From NCBI GenBank assembly GCA_003864495.1, contig PEDN01001353.1, forward strand, positions 1,178,001 to 1,242,000: DNA of 64,000 nucleotides, in the 5' to 3' direction. The notes below the pieces were generated by a model that did not search any database, was not told the DNA's origin, and worked only from the letters and a program-made list of their open reading frames with translations. The stretch is from Nemopilema nomurai. Lineage: Eukaryota; Cnidaria; Scyphozoa; Rhizostomeae; Rhizostomatidae. Below, in pieces: positions 1 to 24,000 of this stretch. Both the position numbers and the translations under genes were made by a program. Positions within the stretch are counted from its first letter, which is position 1. Each line of letters starts with the position of its first letter.

Positions 1-10566
<10,566 letters not shown>

Positions 10567-11930
10567 GTTGGTATTTCCATCCGACAGCCTTAATGAACGG
10601 AACCGACAAACTTCGCAACGCAAGTAACTTTGCATATCATAATAAATTTGAATTATTTAGAACGTCACAAATGCGTTATAAGTAATGACAGCCTCGCAAT
10701 CGAGGTCGCAACAATAAAGCGTCATATGAGAACGGGGCTGTTCTCACTTGTCGCCAATTTAAGCCAATCTTGTCTCGCTGCAAGTTCGAAGCAACTGCCA
10801 GATACAAGCTTGCATGAAAGAGCATATTTTCGGCTAAATGGAATTTCTTGATAACGTTAAAACGACAAAACATTGACAGCTTTTTAAAAGGCAACAACAT
10901 TCTAACCAAGATAATAATAAGCATTCTAATTTCAAATCAGCGGGTTGATAAAATATAATCGCGACTAAATATATTTTCGAGTTACATCTTAAAGTATCTG
11001 AAAAAGCTTTATATTCAAATTTAAAAATGATAATTTTATAAAACACTACACGAATAATCACAAAAATTGTGACAATTGTGAAAATTCTGGAAACGCAAAT
11101 GAGAAGCATTGATCAAGAAAGTGCATTCTTAAGTGCAATAAGTTCCGCCACCATAAATTCGTTTTATCGAGAGAATTCTGAGACAAAAAAATCATCCTCA
11201 TTATAGTGTAAATGGGCGGGGTTTCGGGGAGAGACAACCATAGGGTTCGTCGATAAACGAGATGCAAGACGATTCGAAACATCGAAGCAAGAATAGAAGG
11301 AGCTATGGAGCAAGGATATTTCAAACGTTCTTCTTCTGTGGCTAGTTCTTCAAATAAGCATGCGTTACTAAAATACTTATGTGTGCATATATATATGAGG
11401 CTTCAGAAAGTGGGTTGCCAGGGAGTTTCGCGCCCGTCTACGCTTCGTGGAAGGACAGGGTTTCTACCTCCCATCGTTGACTGACTTTTTGCTGACAAGT
11501 GACCGGGATCTCATTGCCGGCCTTCTACGAATTGTGACCCCACACAATGGAAAACCTATTGAAGGTTTTCAATGATGCTGTACTACAGAGTTGGCTGCTT
11601 CGCAAGACAATATTTGCAAGCATTCTGGACAAGGTGCAATGTGGTAACCTAACTGTGGTATTACGCAAAGCCAACATTGAAAAAAAACCAGAATACATCT
11701 ACAGGGGTAAATGAGAGTTCTAAGTATGATAATATCTGTAAATATTGGTAATACCTAACGAGATAACCAATGGATTAAAATAATTTGGAAAGGGAACCTC
11801 AAAATTAACAGCAAATGAAGTGTACACAAGCCCGTTACACAGGAAACCACATTACTTGGATACAGATGCAACTCAGTGAAAAAAAAATAAGGTAAAAAGC
11901 AGTTTAAGTATTCCGTTCCTCTAATTTATA
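10567..11930. other. Intergenic, ILEI gene start to ABCB 3' end
   Basis: No gene is supported. The stretch holds the presumed promoter and 5' UTR of the ILEI gene (which starts at 10566, minus strand) and the sequence downstream of the ABCB transcript. It is AT-rich with scattered stops in all frames. No repeat or clear TATA element was found. Confidence 0.5.
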
Positions 11931-11936
11931 TTTATT
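11931..11936 (-). terminator. AATAAA polyadenylation signal of the ABCB gene
   Basis: TTTATT on the plus strand reads AATAAA on the minus strand, about 140 nt after the ABCB stop codon at 12077. Position and orientation suit the transporter mRNA. Confidence 0.45.
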
Positions 11937-12076
11937 TAAGGAAAATTCCATTTAAAGAGAAAACTTATGAAAATGTCTATGCTGCGTATACTGGACTAAA
12001 ACAATTTTAAACAGAGCTAACAAGGTATGACAGAGGGGGGGTGTTCTTTTGTCAAAGTCTTGATCTCGCAGACGCC

Positions 12077-15000
12077 CTAAAACTGTGCGGAGTTAAGCAC
12101 GCAGTAGGCTCCGTCCATTGCCATCAGTTCGCTATGTGTTCCCATTTCGATGATCTTACCCCCCTGTACAACTGCGATGATGTCAGCATTCTGGATGGTC
12201 GAGAGCCGGTGGGCGATAACGATTGACGTGCGTCCTTTCATCGCCACATCAAGGGCCTCTTGAACAATCTAAAATCGATAACCATACATGAAAAACGCGT
12301 AAAATGGAACGCTTTACAACACAAGGTTGTACTTGAGTTTTTATATAGAAGTTTTCTACCTAAGAATGTTATTGCCTAAGTTTTCGAATTAAAAAGTTCA
12401 CGATAATAGAGACCCCTCCTTTCCCTGGCGTCTCATGTAAAGGTTCCTGACATTCCAACGCGCTAAACGAACTAAACCAGCGGAACGGTATCAAAAGGTA
12501 TGAACGGTGGAAACAGGGTTGCTATAGCAATTATATTCATCGGCAAAACCCTAAATCCTAACTAAACAAAGTGTACTCCTCTTGAGAAATGACACACACC
12601 TTTTCACTTTCGGAGTCTAGGGCCGATGTAGCTTCGTCAAGAAGCATGATGCTAGGGTTTCGTATCAACGCCCTGGCGATAGCGATTCGTTGCTTCTGTC
12701 CACCGGAGATGAGTGTCCCCTTATCACCAGCCATTGTGTCATACCCCTGCAGTTGAATAGAACAGAGATTAGTTGAATAGAGATGAAACTCTATTGAAAC
12801 GCATTCTGTACATTCTCAAGTTTTGAGCAAAACAAAGTAGTCGTTTTGCACATATAGTACAATTTACGTATTGCAGCAACCAACAGAACTTTGGGGGGAG
12901 GGACACAGGTCACTTTTGCACCGACATCCCAAAAGTATTTGACACCATTAGTAGATGGTGACACCATTCTCTTATATATTGACACTACCGAACCTTGAAA
13001 TCACAACAAGACGCGGCAATACTGAAGAAAAATACTTCAAACTTCCTCGGGGTGTAAACGATGATGACCAATCGGCAAGCTAGAATTCATGTCAACATCA
13101 CCTTCCTTCTTTTAACTTCAATAAACATTTGAACATACATTTTGCTTATCGTTCGATCAAGTAATAGCGTTCACACTTGGAGCATTGTTTCGGTAAAGAC
13201 TAAGCTTTGATTCGACTCTAACGTCATGGCCTTTACAAAATGTCGCAAGCTTGAAGCAGGTAAGACAATTAAAAGTTACGCTACGGTTTTGGTACTTTGG
13301 CAATCGATCGCTTTAAGTTTGTAGCAATGGAAAAATCGAGGTTACATCACGTTAAACACTGACCTTTGGCAAATTTGAAATGAAATGATGAATATTGGCA
13401 GATTTCGCAACGTCCTCGATTTCATCTATTGTTACTTTATCCCTCTCCGCGTCAGGAATTCCATAGAGAATGTTTTCTTTGATGCTGCAGTCGAATAAAA
13501 CTGGCTCTTGGGAGACGATACCAAGATGAGAACGAAGCCACTGAATATTGAGCGATCTCAAATTTTGTCCATCTAATTTCTGAAATAGAACAACTTTACC
13601 TTGTAAAAGCTTCCTTGTTAAGTAATAAAGCACTTGGTTGCTCTGGCCTGCCGCTAAGCTCGTTCTACAAAGCATTCATTCAGTAACTCATGTACACATA
13701 GCTATACACCCTCTACAGTCGCTTTTGATGTGTCCTCTATGCGTATTAGACTGCCTAGACTCTTTTGGATGTAAGCAAAAACACTGCAAAAATAAGGGAG
13801 CGCCCTCAAAGTTTCGAAGGCGAAAGAAGAAAAGGGCTTCTACTACGGCTAGTTGCATATTCATGTATTAAGTATATCTGTATTGCTGTGTAGATGCCCC
13901 TGTGTTATATACAGTGTGGGGCAGTGTGAGAGGGTCTAGTGTGAGAGGGTCTAGTGTGAGAGGGTTTAGTGTTAGACGGTCTAGTGTGAGAGGGTCTAGT
14001 GTGAGAGGGTCTAGTGTGAGAGGGTTTAGTGTGAGAGGGTCTAGTGTGAGAGGGTTTAGTGTGAGAGGGTCTAGTGCGAGAGGGTCGTTGTTCTCTGCCA
14101 AACTGCTGCTGCTTGAAAGAATCACGAAATCATAAATTTATAGGTCTCGGTGAAACAGCACTAACATCTAGCTAAAATAATCACTTTATCATTCAACAGT
14201 ACCAAAGCAGTCAATCATTCATCAATGCCAAATCAGGTAATCATTCAATAATGCCAAATCAGGTAATCATTCAATGATGTGGATCACTCTATAATTCAAC
14301 AATACCAAATCAGTTAATCATTCAACAATACCAAATCAGTTAATCATTCATCAATGCCAAATCAGGTAATCATTCAATAATGCCAAATCATTTTATCATA
14401 CAACAATACCAAATCAGTTAATCATTCAACAATACTAAATCAGTTATTCATTCATCAATGCCAGAACAGTTAATCATTCAGCAATGCTAATCAAACAAGC
14501 ACTCACTATGCATCCAGAAGCAACATCGTAAAACCTCTCGATCAACGCGACAGATGTGCTCTTGCCACACCCACTACTGCCGACAAGAGCTAGTGTTTGG
14601 CCAGGTTTAATGTCCACAGTCAGTCCGCGCAAAACGGTCACATCAGGTCTGCTTGGGTAATGGAACTTTACGTCATAGAATTCGATTGCACCATCCACGT
14701 TGGCCTAACAAAAGGAGTTGGATTGATTAGGTGACTGATTGATTGATTAGATGATTAATTGGGTGAATGAAGAAAGTGAAAACACACAGAAAATCAGTAG
14801 CAAGCTCTTTTTGTCAATCAATCAATAGAATACCGTCGCTTGTTGTTAGTTAATTTGTTTGCTGCTCTTGCTGTTGTTGCAAGGTTCAAGAGCACAATTT
14901 GTTTATTGTAACGAAAAACGCATGACAATGGAGCAAACGCCCACAAATCATGATAACGTACAGGCTTAGAGCCTCCTTCGTCATATGAGTCAATGAGAGG

Positions 15001-18000
15001 CGCTCTATCCAAAAGCTTGAAGATCCTGGCAGCCGAGGTCTTGGCTTTGACATAATCGGGTGCAAACGAGGCTATCTGCCCAGCTATCATTGCTCCAAAC
15101 GTCAACGCCATGATAACCCTGAAAGGCAGAAGACGTCAAAACGGTTAAAAAGAACAGTACACAGATGGCATCCTTGAGGCACCTCCCTGTTTGAGGTTTG
15201 CACGAACTGACATTAACGAAATAGATAAAGTCATGGTACGATATGCACCTAACATTCATACGCAACTAGAAGTTTGATATAAATAAAATATACTGCAGTT
15301 TCTATTCACATTTTACAGACTCTCCGAGGCTTCAGGCCTAGCTAATTCAAGTATTCAAACAACATTGCTCTTTGTATTTTTTGGAGGTATTGTTTTAACA
15401 CTTCCTTTTGAACATCAAATCAATGAAAAATTTTTACTTAAGCATAATTTTTTATATTTTTGTAGATTATGATAATTTCTACGCAGAATTCTGGAGATAA
15501 GTGCTCTAGCTACATACTTAAACATATCGTGGAACTCGACTTCTTTCCTTTGAACTAGATAACCTCCAAGTCTGAACGCGGCAGCATTGCAGAAAAACAT
15601 GATTCCCATGGAGAAGCCGAATGTCAGGCCGTATAGATGGCACCGCACCTTTGACTTCCTGCAGACAGAGAGAACAAGGTCACATGGCTAGTAAATGATC
15701 AACGTAAATGATACGAAGTAAATGATCAACATCTTGAGCAAACGTGGGTCAATATTGGCCTAAATGGTAACGATTTGCCCGTCGATTATTGCAAGGTTTA
15801 GCAACGGGCTACTGGACACAGAACATGGATCTGGTGGCAGAATAAACCCAGAGTCAAAATTGCAGGTTATTTTTTGACATTTTTTGTGTATTTGCCTATT
15901 TTGGCGGAGTCGACGAAGTTTATGCTGTGTAAGGGTGGGTACATAAATGCCGGACTCATGATTGAACAATCTTCGGTCAGAAAAGCTTCTTACTCGTATG
16001 GGCCTTGCAGCAGCGACATATACTTCTCCCAGAAAAGTTGTTCTTTACCAAGAGAAACCACAGTGCGGATATTGATGATTGACTCTGTTGCAGCCTGAAA
16101 GCAAACCAAATGATGATGGTAAATATTGAAGAGTACTGGTGTCGTTCAGCTTCACCCCATTTACATTGCACGTCATTTACAGGCTCTCTCTGTCTCTCTA
16201 AAGATGGTGCTAAGCATAGATGCAGCTGCTTTCCAACAAGACATGTCAAAATGATAAAAACGATCACAGAATAGAGAAGGTGATCTCACTTACAGCTCCA
16301 GCCTGGACAATGTTCTTGTTTTCCTCTTGGGCAAAGCTTGTCATCATTTTGGTGTGCATTGCGCCTCCTATCATCAACAACGGGACGAATGCAAAAATAA
16401 GCAGCGTCAACTTCCACTGATAGACGAAGGCGATGACGATGGCCGTTAAGCCCATGACACCAACTTGAACCATGGTGGACAGGCGAAGACTCGTGGCCTA
16501 TGGAAGCAGATGCCACGTTTAGAATGTTAATTAAATTGATCCTACTAGGAAACCAAAACTCTTAAAAAGCTAACCAAAGTAGCAACATTCTTAATACATA
16601 CCCCTTGAACCCCTGTGGCGTCAGTTGCTAAGCGTGCTGTGAGGGCACCAGTTGAATGCGTAGGTTCATCGAAAAAGCCAATCTCCTAATGGAGGACGAG
16701 ATAATCAGAACGAGACAGTCCTTACATTAAGATAAAATTTATTACCGGATCATGGCCAATCGTTTATTTAGTATTACAACTAGCATAGACAATAAATGGT
16801 TCTTAGAATGACCCTGGAAGCTTCAGGTATAGACTAAGCAAGATTGACAGGTAGATCCTTTAAATCCCGTACATAATAACCGACAAAATATTGCAAAAAA
16901 TCATTGCTTACAAATAGACATTTCATCTAAAAATAGTTGATAGGGGAACTAGGACTCTCAAGAACAATAGTGCTCAGTGCATCACGTGGGGCGGCCTCCC
17001 ACGCTCCAGCAACAAGGACAAAGTCGTCCGACATCGTGATGACGAGAGTGAATTAGTTTCAACCGGGTTGGTTGGATTGAATTGAATTGGATTGAAAGTG
17101 ACGAACCTGCCGAAGGAGCGCTTTGAATGTCAACTGACGGAGGCGCAGTGTCAGGATTTCGCCCGCCTTCGTGAAACAGTACGACTGCAAAAGAATCGAA
17201 TCCATCAATGAAGACTTTTCAATCAAACATTCCGTTCTCAAGTTTGCAGGCTTTACCATCCAGAAATATTCGCATCTTCAATGTCTATTAGGATTTATAG
17301 AAATAACTAACAAATTTACTGAGTACAAATTTACCGATAGTAACAATGAAATGCCATCAGCAACTCCAAGTGCCAAAAACATCAGTGCCCAGAACTCTGC
17401 ATCTTTGCGCAGTTTGTTTTTATCGATATCTGCAAAAACCTGAAAATTCACGGAAAAGAGTTAGTATTCTCTAAAATCAGTTGAAATTAATTGTATACAG
17501 GGGCTTATTCCCGGTTACTCAAATACTTAGAAAATAAATGAAGTCCCATTTTAATACATCGCCTCTTTTCTTAGACCCACTAACAGCATTGTCTCATCCA
17601 CCCCCCTGCCCCATCTCTGCCTTCCCACGTCCCCGTCTCTACCTCCACTTAACATGTTCCCCGTCTCTCCTATTTTCCTATGATATCAACACAAATACTT
17701 AACAATCATATAAACACAAATATCTTCACCTTAAGAATTTCGCTCAAGATAATGGCGAAAACGACGGGGAAAGCCCCAACAATTGCCGCGAAAACACTGC
17801 CAATTGCCAAGTAGGGCCACTCGGTAGCGTTCAGCAACATGAGCCTCTTAATGGACGGCGGATCGACTTCTTCCTCCGGGGCCTCATCATCTTTCTTTTT
17901 CTGTAAGAACGCATTTTCATCACTAAGTAAGTTTACTACATTGATTACTACCGGTGGCAGCAATTAAACACAAATTAAGATTAAAGCAGCACAGAACTCT

Positions 18001-21000
18001 TAAGGACATCAAGAAAACCACAATATGAATAAATCTAATGCGAAAAACGCTTTCCAAAGCACTGGACCCGATGAACGCTGACTGGTGGTGAGACAAATGA
18101 GCAATTATCAGAGACCACGCCCCCTGCCTCGGAATCAAGCACTCCGATAGTGCCGAGGCTCAAAGGAGGTTTTCAGGGTCACTTTGTGAGGGAATACCAA
18201 TTGCTCTTTACATAGCATTACAGGAGTCTTGAGCAGTAAGCGCAGTAAGCAAATGTTGGTTTACAAACCGACAATTTTTTCTATAACGGTCCGGCGCCGA
18301 TCATGCATTGGGTTTGTCCTCAGATTGGTGTCGATTAGGTTTGAAACGAGGCTCGATTACGGAGAATTAAACCTACTGGTTGCTGTACGTAGTTACTGCA
18401 AGCCGAATTCAGAAGTGACAGTTTCTTACCTTGCTTTTCGATGACTTGGGGTGTTGCTTATGAGAGAGTCTTCTGCTTAGAACTCGCTCCAAAGCCATGG
18501 CCCCCTTGGCCTCCTCGTCGCTTTTTTGTGAGACGCTTGAGACTTGCCTCATCATTTTCAATGCCACTTGTTGCTCTGAAAGGAGACACAGAAAATTAAG
18601 CCAGCGAAACAGAAAGCTGTGTCTTTTACGAGCTCCGATTCATTTCTAAATCATTTGATTTTCTTTTGGCCTTTTAATAAAAAAAGATTGACGTTTGACA
18701 AATTTGTCCAGACAAGAGAGGAGACCTTGATGATAGGGTTGCCTAAAACCGTCACTAGCTAGTGCTTTTGGGCCGGGCATGTTTGGGCACTAAAATAAAC
18801 AATTAGGCTATAACGTTAGTCTTGCACCAGTTCGAAATGAGCAAGGCCCCGGTTCGGCTATTTGTGACTATAGACATTCTTAGGCTACCTCGGTCCTCCT
18901 CGCTGAGTATTGAGAGATTATCCTTCTCCTCTTCGTCTATTTGTTCTGCTAGAGTCTGCAGCATAACTAGCTGGTAGTAGACTCCTTTCTTTTCAAGCAA
19001 CTCTTCATGGGTCCCCTGTTCTGCCACGGCGCCATCTTGGACAGCGACAATGAGGTCAGCATTTCGAACGGTGGACAAACGATGGGCAATGATTATTGTT
19101 GTTCTGCCTTGACTGGCCTGCGAATTAGATCATTAGCAATTATCATCACTTGCTTTTGCCTGCCTGAAGAGTCTAAACAAGAATGCTTCAAGACGAATTC
19201 GATTTTGGTTCCCTATAATCCACAATATCACATCTTGTAACGGTTCCTTTTTTAAACCATAGTTACAACAATCAACACCTTCTAGTCTGTCTTTAAAGAG
19301 AGTAACTATTAGCTTAACATGGCAATGGCAAGACGTGCTTCTTTCTATTCAAACAAGCTGGTTCTGAAGAATTGGCGAGACGTAGAGCAACGCAGTTAAT
19401 AGTAAACGAAGTTGTCTAGGTCACTGTGATCTTGGGATTCAATTTGCAAAGCAGAGAATACAACCAGGGTATCAATTTTGTTCTCTTGCACTGTGGATCA
19501 ACGCGGCTAAAAGCTATTATCAAAGGGAAAAACCACCCCGAAACTCATTTGTAATTACCAATGCACAGTCATAACCAAGCATCCCACGAAAAATGCCTTT
19601 CTCCGATTAAGCCATCTAGCTACTAGTACTGTTCACGCTATGCAGAAAGAAACCCTTCACGTGTAACTGATCCTTGAAAGGAGTTGATTAATAAATAGCA
19701 ACATTGGAACCTTGAAAGGATTTGATTACTAAGTAGCATAGCGATTTCTCTGACAGTACCTTGTCCAAAGCAGCTTGCACAATACTCTCGCTTTCGGTGT
19801 CGAGGGCTGACGTCGCCTCATCCAACAGAAGAATCTTGGGGTCTCTGATCAGAGCACGGGCAATAGCAATCCTCTGCTTCTGTCCCCCACTAAGCTGTGC
19901 CCCACCTTCTCCAACGAAAGTGTCATATTTCTTGAAGGAGAAGAAGATTTCGTTTTTAAATCTTTTAAGGACGTACTCTAGACTTAAGAATACAAACACA
20001 GCAAGAAATAATCGTCAATGAATCAAAGGATCCTGACTTGGGCAAAATATAGCTGCTTTACAAGCACTTATCAAGGCATCGCACAAGGCGAGCTTTTAGC
20101 TGCTTATTAAAAACTGACAACAATCTAATGTGCACTCAGAGCAAAAGAAAGCAAAGTAGGAATAAAAGACGGCGAGGATTTCTTTTGTGGCAGTCTGAAA
20201 ACTGAAATAGCTTGTGCAAAGACACCAAAGTGATACCTTAGGAAGGTCGAAAATGAAATTGTGTGCATTCGCATTACGGGCTGCATCCTTGATGTCCTTG
20301 TCGGTTGCATCGCTTTTGCCCATTCGGATGTTATCTGCAATCGACCCTTCGAACAGAACAGGTTCTTGGCTCACCACACCTATGTGCTGTCGCAACCAGC
20401 TCACATTCAGCTCCTCGATGTTGGTGCCATCGATGGAGACCTAAAAGAGAGAAAGCAGAGACGTCATTGTACGACTTTTATGGCACATGCAAGTATCTTG
20501 TACATTACGCGGGGCAACTGGTAACATTCCGACAAAACCCGATAAAGCAGCAGAAACGCACTTGAAATATGCAGATGACTGCGATTCGGCCAGGAAAATT
20601 GTGCCGTCATATAAAGAACTGTATATTAATGGTCTAATGTAGTTTCAGGCCACAAATGTATACCCATCACAACAGAGACCTACACCTTCCGTTCCCCCGA
20701 GCTTTTGATAACCTCGGAAATTCTTCAGTTTTCCCTGATAATATTAAGTGCATTGCAATTTAAGTATTCACTTAGATTGCAAAACATTTTCCCAAAAGGG
20801 TTGCGTGTACGAGACGATTTAAACTTTTACAAAGCAGTTGAGTAAAGTTCACAATTAATTTTGATATGAACAGCGCCATTTCGTTAGTGAAAGAAGGACT
20901 TACATCACCACTAGCTGCATCGTAAAACCTCTGAACAAGTTTCACAACAGTACTCTTTCCACATCCTGATTCGCCGACCAAGGCAACAGTCATGCCACTC

Positions 21001-24000
21001 TTTATGGAAAGACTGAACCCACCGAGGATCTGCAAAATTGCCATGACAACGTAAAGACACAGGGAAGCTTGAAGAGTGCTGTGAGAGGGAGTTTTCATTC
21101 ACAGCTGAAAATGCGCATGAACATACACGGACGTGTCATCATTAAACAACATGCTGCATTGGGAAGAAGCGTACGTGTTTTGCCTCCCTATACCTCTATA
21201 CAGCAGGGGAAATGGAGCAATTTCGCGTAACACTTTCAAGGAAAAGTCAAAAGCGAATAACAGCTTGCATAACTTCACACACATCTAGTTCCAAGTCATG
21301 TCACAATGAAAAACGGATCCAAACAATGTAGAACAAGGTGAACATATGACATAAAAGGATTCCCGAGAAAGGGGGCAATAATACCTTCATTTCAGGTCTG
21401 GATGGGTAGCTAAAATGAACCTTGTCAAACTCGACATTTCCCAACATTCGCTCTGGCTGCTTCCCATCTTCAGAGAATGGATCGATTTCAGATTTCTGTA
21501 ATGGAAAATTCGGTATGTTTCTAATAACGATGTAAGTCTGTCGGAAAGAATAGAGAGCCCCAAAATGTGACTGGTTCTAATATTCTAGCAGCGACCTCCA
21601 ATATTCTTGTGTCTAATCTGTCCTTCTCCTTGCATTAAAAAGGGCACCATGCACACAGGTCGCAGTTTCATCTTGAAAGACAGATGTGCATACTTATGCG
21701 CACATTCCATACTGCATAGTTAACCATAGGATTCTTAGTATCTGGAACGATGATCATTGCATGAAAATGTAAGAGTGTGTTTTCTTGGCTCTACCATCAA
21801 ATTCTTTACGTAAGCACCTTTCACACTCTGGAACATTTATTGTCCATAGCACTACGCCTTACAAATATATGACGTAATCAGTTGCATAGTCTGCAGCTTT
21901 GTGACATTCTTACTCGTGGACCAATCAAAGCATGCACACAAATTACCCCTAGCTTCTTTCCCACACTTCGGCGGCCATACACAATGAAGATTTGTAAGCT
22001 GTATAAACAGCATAACAAACAACGCGCTAAACTGAAATCATTTACTCGCCTTATTGATGACCAAATATATGTAATAGGCAGCTCCACGCGCCTTCGCAAC
22101 AGCCTCTATGTTGGGTCCGGCTTGTCCAATCTGTGCGCCACCGACCATAACGCAGAAGAACACCTGTTAAAAGACAAATACTTAAAGGTATTTTGATTCA
22201 AGAAACAATTCAATAATCATGCAAACCAAAGTACAGTAAAAGCTCTATTAAGCCCCCGGGGGGGGACTTATTTCATTCGCGAGGTCCTAGAGAGGGGCTT
22301 AATAGAAAGGGGGCTCATGAGAGAAGGGGGCTTATTTCAAAAATCAAGATTAAGGATACAAAAGTGATTTTTCTTATCCTGTATCTTATTTTCTTTATTT
22401 TCAATTTATTTTTCCTTTTTTGGTTTATATCTAAAAACGAATATGTAAAACAAAACAGTGGCTGAAATTTGATTGTTAAATCATAGAATTCAATTAAGCT
22501 TTACGTCTTCGTTTATGATGATATACGACGAGGCACATCATGAGCTATCACTAAAGCATTGCACTTTACTCTGTAATCTTTCTTGTATGAAAACGGGGGG
22601 TTTAATCGAAGGGAAGGGGCTTATTTCAAATTTTTGCTTAAAGGGAGGTTATAAGGGAGGGGGGCTTTATAGGCCTTCTACGGCATTCTAGAATGAGAAA
22701 GCGATACAATCAATTGACATATTGAGAAAAAGCTTTCGATAGAAGATGCCGTTAAATTGTGTGTTCACAGTCAAGGAGGCCAAGTTCCAAAAGTTTCTCA
22801 CTCTTATCTTCCGCGCATTTGAAACGACAATTTTGAGATTGTATCGAATCCTTTCATGATGGATGCAACGGAATCAGGCAGTTTCTGCTTATTCCCAAGA
22901 TGGCCGTAGGTACCCGGTCGTTTAATTACGAATGGTATTTGTTCGAGAGATAAGGCAAGAACACTCCTGACCGCTGCTTGACAAATGTAAGTCACCCAAA
23001 ATCCACATCTCACTGTGGCCTAGATTCACCATCGTGTCAGCTCATCCATGGACCTAATACCTTAATGGTTCAAATCAGTGGCACAACCGTTTGAGACGCA
23101 GTCTGCTGTTTTTCCCAGGTCACCATTGAAACGAAGGAAATCTGGAGGATTTGCTGTACAGCGTGCTCTTGGAATGGGAAATGCCTGAGCCGACTCCACC
23201 AAAGCAACACCAAAACAACTGTTTTCTGCTGTAATACTTAACGACTAACCAAAAGCCAATCATGCGCCCCTTTTAACATTTTTACAGAGTTTCAAATCAG
23301 TTTAGGAAACTTCTTTTGTCAGCTTCTGATAATTTTCCCACACCAGCAACACTTGGAAGTGTCACATGAAACAACCAATGCACAGTGTAATTTTCATGAA
23401 ATATTTGGCTTGTGGCAATAGTGCCAGTTTGAAAATGGTCGACTCACCACAAGGACATCCCCTCCGTTTAGCTCACCATCAGCAATCAATCTTGACCCGT
23501 ACCTAAGGACAACAAATTAAAACAAGTTAAAACAAATTAAAACAAGTCATCCGTGGTACTTGCAAGAAACAGCGAGAGTAATTTTGGCATATTTAAAGCA
23601 GTTTCTCGCCCGACACCCCTCAGTGTGCAAAGGCCGGTAAACGACAGTAAGCTGAAAAAATAGATAGACAGCTGCGGATTAAAAACACTAGAGGGTAGAA
23701 CGCTTGGTTGGCTGACATGAGATTTTGCATAGAAATGTAGACATTCCAAAACTTCTAGATGAAAAGATAACCTGGCTTGCCAAGTATACAGGATTTGGCA
23801 CAATCTGGATTCTCTAAAATATGTTACCCTATAGCTGAATCACACTTAATTTGGGTATTTTGTGCTTTGAAATACAAATTTACTGATGTGCCTCAATCTT
23901 CCTGATGTCGCATGATTAAGTTCTAGAAACGTCTGGCTTACAATCTTCTGATACTTGTCAACAGGGGGCAGTTCGAAAGACGATGGAGACGGGGGAAGAC

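Noticed and set aside
13868..14135. LTLDP-repeat protein
   Set aside because: Frame opened by the 15-bp minisatellite inside an ABCB intron.
22040..22050. GT donor (GCGA/GTAAAT) for ABCB exon 8
   Set aside because: It would be phase 1 and read into a stop at the start of exon 9; the GC donor restores the conserved frame.
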